Assembly: GCA_017556045.1 (NCBI GenBank)
Contig: JAFZFF010000076.1
Span: forward strand, 1 to 43,302
Reading direction: 5' to 3'
Source: Bacteroidaceae bacterium
Lineage (GTDB): Bacteria > Bacteroidota > Bacteroidia > Bacteroidales > Bacteroidaceae
Length of the DNA stretch: 43,302 nucleotides
Under the pieces are notes generated by a model. That model searched no databases, was not told the DNA's origin, and worked only from the letters and a program-made list of their open reading frames with translations. Below are positions 7,645 through 15,856 of this stretch, piece after piece. How positions within the stretch are numbered: the first letter of the stretch is position 1; every line of letters begins with the position of its first letter. Position numbers and translations under genes: made by a program.

Positions 7645-9735
7645 TTATTTCTCAATCAAGCGGAAGATTTGTACACCGCTAAGGCCATAAGCCACGTACA
7701 AGATGTCATCAGACAAAGTGACGTAGTTGGCAGATTTACCACCTGCATAACGGTACGATGTAACTACAGACAGGTCATTCTTGTCAAGAACAAACAGACC
7801 ACCATGGCCGTAAGCTACATATACATACTTGTCATCTACTGTCAAGCCATTAGCTGCAGCAATAGTGTCGCCACCAACCTTGAACGCGGCTACCTCAACG
7901 CCATTGGTATAGCGCTTCACACCATTCTTACCCAAACATACATAGGCGTCGTCACCCTCTAAGTGCAACACATTCTTACCATTGACAGGCGCAATTACAT
8001 CCAGCTCGGTAGTGAGCAAAGGATTGCTGAAGGTGTAGTCAGATGCATTGTAGACATTCAACTCTGCCATAGACTGCTCTGAATTCTTGTCTGTAAGCGA
8101 TATTATACCCATATTGGTACCATCAGAGCTGATGAACTTAGATGATCCTGCCGAATTCACAGATGCCAATGTTGCGAACGAGGTGGCATCAAGTGTGCGG
8201 TAACCGCCATTGGTGGTCACATGTAAGTAATCGCTATTGCGGATGACACAGCTAGCTGATGAGCCCCCCTTGAGCTTCACTTGAGTGAACTCGGCTGCAT
8301 TGGTCTGGAAGATGCCATCGCTCAAGCCTACAACACCAAGGAATGCACCATTCTTAGGCTCACCACCAGCGGTGATGATGCGGTCGCCATCCACGATGAG
8401 ATGGTTGAAGTCAAAGGTAGGATGCTCCATGAAAGAGAGGATAGAGCAGATGCCATCAGTAACGTTCATTACCTCGACGCAACCATGGAAGCCATCACCT
8501 TGAGTGTGGTATGATACATAAGCTTTTTCGCCTACTGTCTGGATGCATGTAGAGGAAATGTAGTGACCATGGTCAGGTGTCACCACCTGTGCAATGTGCT
8601 CAAGACCTACCACCAACTCAGGCTCAACTTCGGGCTGAGTGCCAAACTCGGGGTGACATCCCTCAGCTGCAAGGTAGGTGTCGCCATTGAATTTGATACT
8701 TGAGAGCCACTCCAACTCACTACCACTGCGGTTATCAATCTCTTGATAGTGAATATCCATCCAACCGGTGAACATTTCCTTCACGTTGCTCTGGTTAATT
8801 TCAATCTTGTCTGCTGCAAGTACAGCATACTCCATATCACCACCCTCAACAGTGATTGTACACGGATTTCTCATGTAGAGCACATCTGTGTCAACAAGGC
8901 TTCCGGCTTTAATTTGCAATAATGATGCAGAGTTCATTTCCACCGAAGGAGATGAGAGGTAGCTACCCACAAGGAGATCAGCATTGTTGTGTAGGATAAG
9001 ATACTCATCAGCAAAGATACCGCACTCTACATGACACACCGCATTCTCACGCACCTCAACCACCGAGGCTGACAGGGCATCACCAACATAGAGCGTACCA
9101 CCTACCCAGATCTCAGGATAACAGAGGTCGCCCGAGGTCATAAACGTAGACCCCATATTGATATTGAAGCGGCTTTCACCAGTGATATTGAAGTCACCAT
9201 AGCTGTATACATTAAGTTCGTGCATGGGCATGTGTGACGGATAGTTCACCTTACCGCCAGGCAACACAATGAGTGTACCCTTACCCCAAAAGTTATTGAT
9301 AGTAAGTTCACCACTGATATAGTATGTATTTCCCTTGAATTGTACATCTTTGGTCAGGGTAGATCCTGCAGGCAAGAAATAGTCCTTAGCCTCGGCTGCC
9401 CAACCCTGATAGTTGTCGTCCATCACCGCATCATACTGGGGCGATTCTGGTGCTTCAGGCATCGTAAGAATCGCCTTTGTTCCTCTTGTCACTATAGTAC
9501 TGGACTTCTTGCCATACATAGTAACGCGTTTTGACAACTCGGCACTGTTATTATTAACAATCACCGAACTTTTTGTTAACTCTGCCTGCGGTAAATCCAC
9601 TCCTCCATCATCTTGTTGACATGAAGCCAATGAGATTACAACTGCTGCTAAACCCAGGTACTTTGCCACTTTTAAGGTCGCAAACGGATTTCTGTTCCTA
9701 AGCGTGAAATTCGCTTGTGATAAGTGTCGGTTCAT
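7645..9735 (-). CDS. Exported lipoprotein: beta-helix-like N-half and beta-propeller-like C-half
   Basis: A 696-aa protein. After a long n-region comes a hydrophobic signal (YLGLAAVVISLASC) with a lipobox ending at Cys39, so a lipid-anchored, probably surface-exposed protein is expected. Residues ~120-330 contain repeated short strands and right-handed-helix-like patterns (STFMTSGDLCYPEIW, ASLLQIKAGSLVDTD), resembling parallel beta-helix or adhesin folds. Residues ~370-696 carry repeats of the LVIVD/YVTN propeller type (KYVYVAYGHGGLFVLD and SDDILYVAYGLSGVQIF). It converges on the EPS operon and shares its terminator, but nothing in the sequence links the two functions. A -7 box lies at 9785-9792. 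I do not know its ligand. Similar architectures in Bacteroidota are usually annotated as hypothetical or LVIVD-repeat proteins. Confidence 0.75.
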   Translation of the reverse strand: MNRHLSQANFTLRNRNPFATLKVAKYLGLAAVVISLASCQQDDGGVDLPQAELTKSSVIVNNNSAELSKRVTMYGKKSSTIVTRGTKAILTMPEAPESPQYDAVMDDNYQGWAAEAKDYFLPAGSTLTKDVQFKGNTYYISGELTINNFWGKGTLIVLPGGKVNYPSHMPMHELNVYSYGDFNITGESRFNINMGSTFMTSGDLCYPEIWVGGTLYVGDALSASVVEVRENAVCHVECGIFADEYLILHNNADLLVGSYLSSPSVEMNSASLLQIKAGSLVDTDVLYMRNPCTITVEGGDMEYAVLAADKIEINQSNVKEMFTGWMDIHYQEIDNRSGSELEWLSSIKFNGDTYLAAEGCHPEFGTQPEVEPELVVGLEHIAQVVTPDHGHYISSTCIQTVGEKAYVSYHTQGDGFHGCVEVMNVTDGICSILSFMEHPTFDFNHLIVDGDRIITAGGEPKNGAFLGVVGLSDGIFQTNAAEFTQVKLKGGSSASCVIRNSDYLHVTTNGGYRTLDATSFATLASVNSAGSSKFISSDGTNMGIISLTDKNSEQSMAELNVYNASDYTFSNPLLTTELDVIAPVNGKNVLHLEGDDAYVCLGKNGVKRYTNGVEVAAFKVGGDTIAAANGLTVDDKYVYVAYGHGGLFVLDKNDLSVVTSYRYAGGKSANYVTLSDDILYVAYGLSGVQIFRLIEK

Positions 9736-9784
9736 TTTCTTTTGTGTTAATAGGTTTGAAATAGTTTTATATAAATTTTCGCTT

Positions 9785-9792
9785 CAAAAATA
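9785..9792 (-). promoter_or_regulatory. Promoter -7 box of the lipoprotein gene
   Basis: On the minus strand this reads TATTTTTG, a perfect TAnnTTTG match 50 nt upstream of the lipoprotein start codon. The rest of 9736-10099 is AT-rich; I see no convincing gene in it. A plus-strand open frame at 9837-10100 has no domain or credible start signal. Confidence 0.5.
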
Positions 9793-10099
9793 ATTATATT
9801 TTTCTAAATCGCAAGCGATCCCCTCCCCTATTTTTTATGTCTTATTGGGGGATTATATGTAAAATTATGAACTTTCCCCAATGGGTGTTCTCTTATTTTG
9901 TAATCCAGATAATACAAATCCGATGTTTAGAATCCTATCATGTTGGGACAATTGTGCTTGGGAGTACTCTTCTCGAAGTCCCCAAACTGAAATTTTATGG
10001 ATACACCATAACTGAAATATCTTCATTTCCTTTCTTTGCATACACTCAAAAGACTCTAAAAAATGAGTTTAGGAAAAAAGTTTCAGTAGAGATAAAGTA

Positions 10100-10132
10100 A
10101 AAGCTCTGTAATTCATAGAACTACAGAGCTTT
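10100..10132 (-). terminator. Terminator of the tRNA operon
   Basis: An 11-bp perfect stem (10100-10110 with 10122-10132, AAAGCTCTGTA/TACAGAGCTTT) with an 11-nt loop. On the minus strand it is followed by a T-rich run. It lies 15 nt past the 3' end of tRNA-Leu. Confidence 0.8.
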
Positions 10133-10147
10133 GTAAGTAATTAAGAG

Positions 10148-10233
10148 TACTCGAAGCGGGACTTGAACCCGCACAGCCATCACTGGCCAAAGGATTTTAA
10201 GTCCTTCGTGTCTACCGATTCCACCATTCGAGC
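10148..10233 (-). tRNA. tRNA-Leu (anticodon UAA)
   Basis: 86 nt with a long variable arm typical of class II tRNA. The acceptor stem GCTCGAA pairs with TTCGAGT (one G-U pair) and the discriminator is A. The anticodon loop CTTAAAA, with UAA at 34-36, is closed by AAGGA/TCCTT. The T arm is GCGGG-TTCAAGT-CCCGC. The CCA end is not encoded. Confidence 0.97.
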
Positions 10234-10240
10234 AGTCTTG

Positions 10241-10313
10241 AGCGGAAAACGAGACTCGAACTCGCGACCCTAACCTTGGCAAGGTTATGCTCTACCAACT
10301 GAGCTATTTCCGC
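10241..10313 (-). tRNA. tRNA-Gly (anticodon GCC)
   Basis: 73 nt. Acceptor GCGGAAA pairs with TTTCCGC. The D arm is GCTCAGTTGGTAGAGC. The anticodon stem-loop TAACC-TTGCCAA-GGTTA carries GCC, and the T arm is CGAGA-TTCGAGT... in standard form. It lies seven bases upstream of tRNA-Leu in the same transcript. CCA is not encoded. Confidence 0.97.
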
Positions 10314-10379
10314 AATATTTAACAACTCTCTCGGAGAACGTCCTTGCCAAGGTTAGGTTATATTTTCCTATTCTTTTGG

Positions 10380-10419
10380 GGCAAGGTTATGCTCTACCAA
10401 CTGAGCTATTTCCGCAATA
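10380..10419 (-). pseudogene. 5'-half duplicate of tRNA-Gly (relic)
   Basis: Forty bases are identical to 10278-10317: the acceptor 5' strand, the D arm, half of the anticodon loop and four bases of the upstream flank. The 3' half of the tRNA is absent. Instead, the anticodon-arm palindrome reappears alone near 10342-10357. This is a broken second tRNA-Gly copy inside the leader of the tRNA operon. Confidence 0.8.
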
Positions 10420-10430
10420 CAATTTCAAAG

Positions 10431-10456
10431 AGCTCTTAACTGAGCTATCTTGCAAC
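10431..10456 (-). pseudogene. tRNA-like D-arm fragment (relic)
   Basis: Read on the minus strand this gives GTTGCAAGATAGCTCAGTT followed by AAGAGCT: a 7-nt acceptor-like strand and a D arm (GCTC...GAGC) in which the GGT of the D loop has been lost. There is no anticodon or T arm after it. It looks like a third, more decayed tRNA copy. Confidence 0.5.
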
Positions 10457-10511
10457 ACCTTTTGAAGTATTTCCCGAGCACATCTAAGGACGTCCTTCAA
10501 AAATGCGAGTG

Positions 10512-10519
10512 CAAAGATA
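10512..10519 (-). promoter_or_regulatory. Promoter -7 box of the tRNA operon
   Basis: The minus-strand octamer TATCTTTG matches TAnnTTTG. It is preceded by TTTCTCATTTATTTCG, similar to the sequences in front of the boxes at 26711-26718 and 43030-43037. Transcription would pass through the tRNA relics before tRNA-Gly. Confidence 0.6.
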
Positions 10520-10616
10520 CGAAATAAATGAGAAATACCATGAAAAACGGCATGTTTTTTTAATCCTCATGGATAATTTCGTGGTTTTTCGCTCTGCAAA
10601 CTGTGATTTTGAGGCT

Positions 10617-12809
10617 TTACTTCAGCGTTAGATGGATACTCTTACTCTTGCCTATCACTGTACGAGGAGCGAGACTCTGCGATGTGACACTGCCCACACC
10701 GCTCATATATACACGCAGACCACATGACTCGAGGACGTAGAGAGCATCTTTGGCTCCGAGACCACGCACGTCGGGCACGAGACCAGATGAGGTATCGATG
10801 CTGCTCTCGCTGAGCTGTATAATGGTACCACTGGTCTGAGACTTTCCCCACACAGGTTCACCACCACGAGAGGAGCTCTGAGCATCCCACTCATGACGAA
10901 TATCGAGCTGATCGAGCACGAAACGGGCATCGGCGATATTGCCTCTCTTCACAGGGGGAATGAGAACAGCGGCTGAGTCTACGAGTTCGGAAATGGGTCG
11001 ACGAGCATCGCGAGCCATCACACGCTTGGCGATATCGCCAAAGACAACACCGGCAACGCCACCACCCGAAATGAGTCCACCCTGGGTCTGTATAGATACT
11101 ATACAAGTGTACTGGGGATTATCTGCGGGGAAGAAACCGCAGATGCTAAGCTGGTGACCACCGCCTTTGAGCTGTCCGCCACTGGCAATCTGTGCGGTAC
11201 CAGTCTTACCTGCCACGAGGAATTCGTCGGACTTGGCTTGCTTACCCAATCCGGTAGGTTCGTTAACGACCATGGTGAGCATCTTGGTGATGTCATTGAG
11301 AGCTTGCTGTGAGGCTATCTTATCGATGAGTACCTCGGGCTTGAACTCCTGAACTACACGACCATCTTCGAGCACAGCCTTGACGAGGCGTGGCTTCATA
11401 AACTTACCATTGTTAGCTATAGCATTATAAAAAGAAACGATATTGATAGGTGCAATCTGGGTCTCATAGCCGATAGACATCCAAGGCAATGCTGTAGCTG
11501 ACCAGTTGCTCTTGTCCTTATTGGGGTAGCGAATAATGGGTCGACCTGTACCAGGGAGCAGTTCGAAGTGTGTGGCGAGGCCCATGCGATGGAGTCCTTC
11601 GACAAACTTTTCGGGATTCTTGCTATAGTTTTCATTGATAAGGCGCGCAGTACCCACGTTAGAGGAGTACATGAGTACTTGGGGTACGCTAAGTATGCCG
11701 TAAGCACTTTCTTTATTCCAGTTATGATCCTTCATTGTAGCCGAGCCAAACTTATAGAGGCCTCGATTGGCATTCACCGAGTCATTGATGGAAATCTTCT
11801 TATCATCGAGGGCTACGAGGAGCGAAGCGGTCTTGAAGGTAGAGCCTGGCTCAAGGATATCTGTGAGTGCATTATTTTTCATCTCATAGTACTGGCCATC
11901 GTCAGCACGGCTCATATTTACCATGGCCTTGATGTCGCCCGTAGCAACCTCCATCACTACTACCACTCCCGTGCGTGCATTACCATTATATACGGTATTT
12001 TGCGTGTGTAGAACATTGAGAAGAGCCTTCTCGGCAATGTCCTGAATCTCTACATTGAGCGTAGTCTGTACGTCCATACCATTGACAGGGGGCTCATCGA
12101 TGATGGTCAGTTTCTCACGATTGACAACCTTGACGTGGCCCAAGCCAGGAGTACCGCGTAAGACATCATCGTAAGCAAGCTCGATACCATTCTTGGCAGA
12201 GTCAATCTTGGCATATACATCACCCAAAGTACGACGTGCCAGCGAACCGTAGATCTTCTTACGCTCAATGTTACTCTCGGCAAAGAAGCCTATAGCTCTC
12301 ATGTGTTGCGCAAAGATGGGCAGCTGGGTAATCTCCTTGTACTGAGCATAGGAGATACGCTTGGGATATATCTGCCAACGTCGATAGCCCTTCTTTGCCA
12401 CACGCCCCTCCTCGAAGGTACGACGAAACTCCGCCACACTCTTGTCGGGCAAGACACTGTGCAGACCCTCGCAGATCTCAGTCATGTTATTGGTGAGGAG
12501 TGTATCGCGCTTGTACTGTGCCTTCTTGCGGCGAGTCTCATCGGCGTCAGATACCTTGAAGTCCATGTACAGGGTATACTGGGGCACTGTGGTAGCCATC
12601 AGCAGACCATCGTCGCTGAGGATATTACCACGTCGAGGAGTTATCTCTATACTATCCTTCACGGAACGGTCGGCAACTTCTTTCCAGTAGTTGCGCTCAA
12701 ACACCATCACCGATACTGACTTGAGGAGTATGATGATGCCCACCACTGCCATAAATATGATAATGGTAAAGTAACGGGAGATTATCTTTTTGTCTTTAGG
12801 GTTCTGCAT
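10617..12809 (-). CDS. ftsI: Peptidoglycan D,D-transpeptidase FtsI (PBP3) with C-terminal PASTA domain
   Basis: A 730-aa septal penicillin-binding protein that cross-links peptidoglycan in the divisome. One N-terminal membrane helix (about 14-33, FTIIIFMAVVGIIILL) is followed by the PBP dimerisation domain (about 55-260, with RRGNILSDDGLLMATT) and the transpeptidase domain. The active-site Ser323 is in STFK, the SxN motif at S382-N384 (YSSNVGTA), and the KTG triad at K535 (KTGTAQ). The last ~65 residues form one PASTA domain beginning VPDVRGLGAKDAL. The length is normal for Bacteroidota FtsI. It follows ftsL by 10 nt in an rsmH-ftsL-ftsI operon. The genes that usually follow in the division cluster (murE, mraY and so on) are missing; the tRNA operon comes next. 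Confidence 0.95.
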   Translation of the reverse strand: MQNPKDKKIISRYFTIIIFMAVVGIIILLKSVSVMVFERNYWKEVADRSVKDSIEITPRRGNILSDDGLLMATTVPQYTLYMDFKVSDADETRRKKAQYKRDTLLTNNMTEICEGLHSVLPDKSVAEFRRTFEEGRVAKKGYRRWQIYPKRISYAQYKEITQLPIFAQHMRAIGFFAESNIERKKIYGSLARRTLGDVYAKIDSAKNGIELAYDDVLRGTPGLGHVKVVNREKLTIIDEPPVNGMDVQTTLNVEIQDIAEKALLNVLHTQNTVYNGNARTGVVVVMEVATGDIKAMVNMSRADDGQYYEMKNNALTDILEPGSTFKTASLLVALDDKKISINDSVNANRGLYKFGSATMKDHNWNKESAYGILSVPQVLMYSSNVGTARLINENYSKNPEKFVEGLHRMGLATHFELLPGTGRPIIRYPNKDKSNWSATALPWMSIGYETQIAPINIVSFYNAIANNGKFMKPRLVKAVLEDGRVVQEFKPEVLIDKIASQQALNDITKMLTMVVNEPTGLGKQAKSDEFLVAGKTGTAQIASGGQLKGGGHQLSICGFFPADNPQYTCIVSIQTQGGLISGGGVAGVVFGDIAKRVMARDARRPISELVDSAAVLIPPVKRGNIADARFVLDQLDIRHEWDAQSSSRGGEPVWGKSQTSGTIIQLSESSIDTSSGLVPDVRGLGAKDALYVLESCGLRVYMSGVGSVTSQSLAPRTVIGKSKSIHLTLK

Positions 12810-12819
12810 TATGCTCTAC

Positions 12820-13158
12820 TTACTTCTTTATCACTACGGGAGGACAGGTAGACATCTGTAGTTGGCTACCCTGCTCTTCGATATATTTTTCGATGTTTGA
12901 CTCACGGCTTTTCTCCATCAGCTCGCTTGAACGCGCCAATGCCTCATACTTCGTGTCTTCTAGTTTGGCGCGCAAGCGCTGTATCTCGACCTGCTCATAC
13001 TGAAAGGCGTAGCGATTGCCCACATATACGATAATCAAGGCCGCAATGAGGGCGACAAGCCCAATCTGGCGCGACCAGAAGGGGCTCAATAGCATATCAC
13101 CATCGATCCACGACTTCAGGAAATTTTTTTTCTTCTTCTTTTTCTGTTCTGCACTCAT
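12820..13158 (-). CDS. ftsL: FtsL-like cell-division protein
   Basis: A 112-aa single-pass protein. It has a very Lys-rich cytosolic N-terminus (EQKKKKKKNFLKSW), one transmembrane helix at about residues 34-50 (IGLVALIAALIIVYVG), then a periplasmic coiled coil (about 52-100, VEIQRLRAKLEDTKYEALARS) and a short tail ending PPVVIKK. This size, topology and place between rsmH (4 nt before) and ftsI (10 nt after) are those of the Bacteroidota FtsL. FtsL pairs with FtsB to activate FtsWI; its sequence is poorly conserved, so the call rests on context and topology. Confidence 0.85.
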   Translation of the reverse strand: MSAEQKKKKKKNFLKSWIDGDMLLSPFWSRQIGLVALIAALIIVYVGNRYAFQYEQVEIQRLRAKLEDTKYEALARSSELMEKSRESNIEKYIEEQGSQLQMSTCPPVVIKK

Positions 13159-13162
13159 GGTA

Positions 13163-14068
13163 TCAACGCTTTTCTCCGATTCTCAACTTTGCACTACGTG
13201 AGCGAGGATTTTCCTCCTGCTCTTCACGACTTGCTACAGCAACCTTTCCTACCATGCGATAGGGCGAAGGCTTAGTTCCATAGATATCCTGCTCTACCTT
13301 ACCTTCTACGTTGCCCGTTTTCATGAGATTCTTCACCAAGCGGTCTTCGAGCGAGTGATAAGTGAGTACCACGAGACGACCTCCGGGGCGAAGCAGCTCG
13401 GTAGCAGACTGGAGCATCTCCTTGAGAGCCTCCATCTCCTCGTTCACCTCGATACGCAGAGCCTGGAAGAGCTTAGCCATCTCCTTCTTCTCACGGTCGC
13501 GGCCAAAGAGACGCTTCACCGTCTCATACAGCTGTCCTGTGGTCTCAATAGGAGCTTGCGCACGTGCCTTGACGATGACTGAAGCCAGCTTGCGGCTATT
13601 GAGCAGTTCACCATAGAGATAAAAGATCTCTGCCAAACGCTCCTCATCATAGGTATTGACGATATCAGCTGCGGTGAGACCATCGCGACGATTCATGCGC
13701 ATATCGAGCTTAGCATCGAAGCGGAACGAAAATCCCAGTTCGCCCTCGTCAAACTGATGGCTCGATACTCCGAGGTCTGCCAACACGCCATCGAGCTGCT
13801 CTACGCCATGGTAGCGCATCCAGTTGTGTAGATAGCGGAAGTTGCTACGAACGAATGTGAATCGCTCATCATCCATAATATTGCGTTCTGCGTCAGCATC
13901 TTGGTCGAAGCTATAGAGACGTGCCGTACTATCCATACAGCGCAATATCTCACGCGAATGTCCGCCGCCACCAAAAGTCATGTCAGCGTATACTCCTCCG
14001 GGAGCGATATCCATGCCGTCGACCGTCTCGTGCAGCATGACAGGTATGTGGTAAGGTATATCCATCAA
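13163..14068 (-). CDS. rsmH: 16S rRNA (cytosine1402-N4)-methyltransferase RsmH
   Basis: A 301-aa SAM-dependent methyltransferase (MraW) that N4-methylates C1402 in the ribosomal decoding centre. The N-terminus YHIPVMLHETVDGMDI, the SAM-binding loop YADMTFGGGGHSREIL, GVLADLGVSSHQFDEGELGFSFRFDAKLDMRM (read across residues ~95-125) and the C-terminal LTYHSLEDRLVK are all diagnostic. ATG at 14068 and 14065 are adjacent; either may be used. It is the first gene of the division operon. mraZ, which normally precedes it, is not present in the 290 bp upstream. Confidence 0.97.
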   Translation of the reverse strand: MMDIPYHIPVMLHETVDGMDIAPGGVYADMTFGGGGHSREILRCMDSTARLYSFDQDADAERNIMDDERFTFVRSNFRYLHNWMRYHGVEQLDGVLADLGVSSHQFDEGELGFSFRFDAKLDMRMNRRDGLTAADIVNTYDEERLAEIFYLYGELLNSRKLASVIVKARAQAPIETTGQLYETVKRLFGRDREKKEMAKLFQALRIEVNEEMEALKEMLQSATELLRPGGRLVVLTYHSLEDRLVKNLMKTGNVEGKVEQDIYGTKPSPYRMVGKVAVASREEQEENPRSRSAKLRIGEKR

Positions 14069-14171
14069 AGTTGTATATTATAAAAGTTTTGCATTTGTAT
14101 ACAGAGAGTCTCCTCCGCCGTATTTTCTATCATCCAGATTGCAGAATTTTATTAATCCCTAAAATCCGTTT

Positions 14172-14179
14172 CAAAGTTA
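14172..14179 (-). promoter_or_regulatory. Candidate promoter -7 box of the rsmH-ftsL-ftsI operon
   Basis: The minus strand reads TAACTTTG, a perfect TAnnTTTG match about 105 nt upstream of the rsmH start. The intervening leader shows no open frame. Confidence 0.5.
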
Positions 14180-14295
14180 CACAATTCCCTACAATCGTAC
14201 ACTAAAAAATAGTAAATATTTCTTCACTTTATTTTATTTATCTTTTCACATGGAAGATTTCCACGCCCCTACCCTATGATTCGAAGAATAAAAAT

Positions 14296-14330
14296 GAAAG
14301 CCCATCATCCCGAAGGGAAGACAGGCTTTC
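14296..14330 (-). terminator. Terminator after the Ca/Na exchanger gene
   Basis: An outer stem GAAAGCC/GGCTTTC (14296-14302 with 14324-14330) encloses an inner TCCC-GAA-GGGA hairpin. On the minus strand the stem is followed by ATTTTTATT. It lies 27 nt past the exchanger stop. Confidence 0.7.
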
Positions 14331-14357
14331 TCATTGTCGCACAAATTCTCTTATCAA

Positions 14358-15314
14358 CTACATCAGCAACCAAGCCAGATAGCCTCCGTAGAGGAGGAGG
14401 AAGATGAGGGCATCGGCGCGGTCAAGCTGATTACGCTTGAAGGTAATAGCAGCAAGTAGGAGTGCTACGGCAGATAGCAACATCACGCCCCAGTCGACGA
14501 AGGTGATATCGCCCATCGTGAGAGGACTGATGAGCGAGGCTACACCGAGTATCAAGAGGAGGTTGAAGATGTTAGAGCCGACAATATTGCCCAGCGCCAT
14601 CTGCCCCTTGTTCTTAGTGATAGCAATGATAGAGGACACGAGTTCGGGGAGCGAGGTACCTCCAGCCACGATAGTGAGTCCGATAACGGCTTCAGACACT
14701 CCCCACTCACGAGCAATGGCAGAGGCTGCACCGACAAACATATCGCCTCCGAAGATGAGACCTGCCAAACCGAAGATGATGGAGAGTATGCATACGACCA
14801 TGGACTTATATCGCCCAGGTTCCTCAGAACATGCATTGCCCTCGGTAGCAGGCTGATGTCCATCACGCAATGTTATCCAAAGATAGAGGGCAAACACGCA
14901 TAGGAGCAACACGCCATCGAAGCGGCCCAATCCGTACTCTCCGCGATACAGCATGCCTCGCAAGCATAGCAGGAGCAGCAAGACGGAGACACCTATATTT
15001 ATAGGAATATCGCGGCGGATATTCTCACGCGTATACTTGATGGGCATCATTAGCGCCGTGATGCCAAGGATGAGAAACACATTGAAGATGTTTGACCCCA
15101 CGACATTGCCTATAGCAATATCACTATGCCCCTCGAGGGCAGAGATGACACTGACCACAAGCTCGGGCGTACTGGTGCCCATACCTACAATGGTAGCACC
15201 GATAAGATACTCAGATAGGTGATAGCGCCTGGCTATTGCTGCCGATCCATCGACAAGCCAATTGGCTCCTATGACCAGGAGCACAAGGCTGACCAATAAG
15301 ATAAGGTAACTCAT
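14358..15314 (-). CDS. CaCA-family calcium/sodium antiporter (YrbG-like)
   Basis: A 318-aa inner-membrane antiporter with about ten transmembrane helices arranged as two inverted repeats. The two alpha-repeats are clear: GMGTSTPELVVSVISAL with IAIGNVVGSNIFNVFL near residues 45-85, and GGTSLPELVSSIIAI with MALGNIVGSNIFNLLL near 215-255. The conserved Glu of each PEL motif and the GN.VGSN segments line the cation pathway. A hydrophilic loop (about 155-170) separates the halves. The length is normal. It follows the small membrane-protein gene by 26 nt on the same strand and likely shares its transcript. Confidence 0.93.
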   Translation of the reverse strand: MSYLILLVSLVLLVIGANWLVDGSAAIARRYHLSEYLIGATIVGMGTSTPELVVSVISALEGHSDIAIGNVVGSNIFNVFLILGITALMMPIKYTRENIRRDIPINIGVSVLLLLLCLRGMLYRGEYGLGRFDGVLLLCVFALYLWITLRDGHQPATEGNACSEEPGRYKSMVVCILSIIFGLAGLIFGGDMFVGAASAIAREWGVSEAVIGLTIVAGGTSLPELVSSIIAITKNKGQMALGNIVGSNIFNLLLILGVASLISPLTMGDITFVDWGVMLLSAVALLLAAITFKRNQLDRADALIFLLLYGGYLAWLLM

Positions 15315-15340
15315 AAGAAATTACGTTAGAGTCACACCCA

Positions 15341-15841
15341 TCAAAGAGTCTCCTTCATCACCACCCACTCGGTGCGAGGCACGTATCCGCCAAGGGTATA
15401 TTTTGACATACGAAGTGCCACAAAGGCCTTATCTTTAGACTCCAGGGTCTCTATCAATATACCTCCGGCGTCGTCGGTACTCATCATCATAATGCGCTCT
15501 ACGTTGCCCTCTTTCAAGTATTTGAGGATATCGCTCTCACGATCTACATTGTAGTAATATTGCTCCTGAGTGATGATGCTCCCCGTAGGAGTATACACCA
15601 GCTTCTTGCTACCAGAGAAGAGTTTGACCAGCGCCAATATAGCACATATGAGCACCAAGCTAATCTGCACCATACCTAAAGCGGTATCTTTGTCGGGCTG
15701 CTTGTTGTATATCACGAAGAGAACTACGGCAATCAGTGCCCAGAGGAGCGATTGGGGATTGATGACAGACTTTATTTCACTTACGGTTTCGGGGAATGAG
15801 TTGATACCAAGAGAGGTATCTACGTTATGCAAGGTTTCCAT
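15341..15841 (-). CDS. Small two-helix membrane protein of unknown function
   Basis: A 166-aa protein. Two transmembrane helices are visible: about residues 33-46 (LLWALIAVVLFVIY) and 57-73 (MVQISLVLICAILALVK). They are joined by a short charged turn. After them is an ~85-residue soluble domain of mixed strands and helices (YNVDRESDILKYLKEG, IMMMSTDDAGGILIETLESKD), probably cytosolic. I do not recognise the family. It is upstream of the exchanger gene in the same direction. A 185-bp MITE-like repeat begins 16 nt before its start codon, so its promoter or leader may derive from that element. Confidence 0.7.
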   Translation of the reverse strand: METLHNVDTSLGINSFPETVSEIKSVINPQSLLWALIAVVLFVIYNKQPDKDTALGMVQISLVLICAILALVKLFSGSKKLVYTPTGSIITQEQYYYNVDRESDILKYLKEGNVERIMMMSTDDAGGILIETLESKDKAFVALRMSKYTLGGYVPRTEWVVMKETL

Positions 15842-15856
15842 TTTTATTCTTTTTTT

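Noticed and set aside
9837-10100. Plus-strand open frame of 87 aa upstream of the lipoprotein gene
   Set aside because: No domain, no promoter or ribosome-binding signal, AT-rich sequence, and it runs up to the tRNA terminator. Likely chance.
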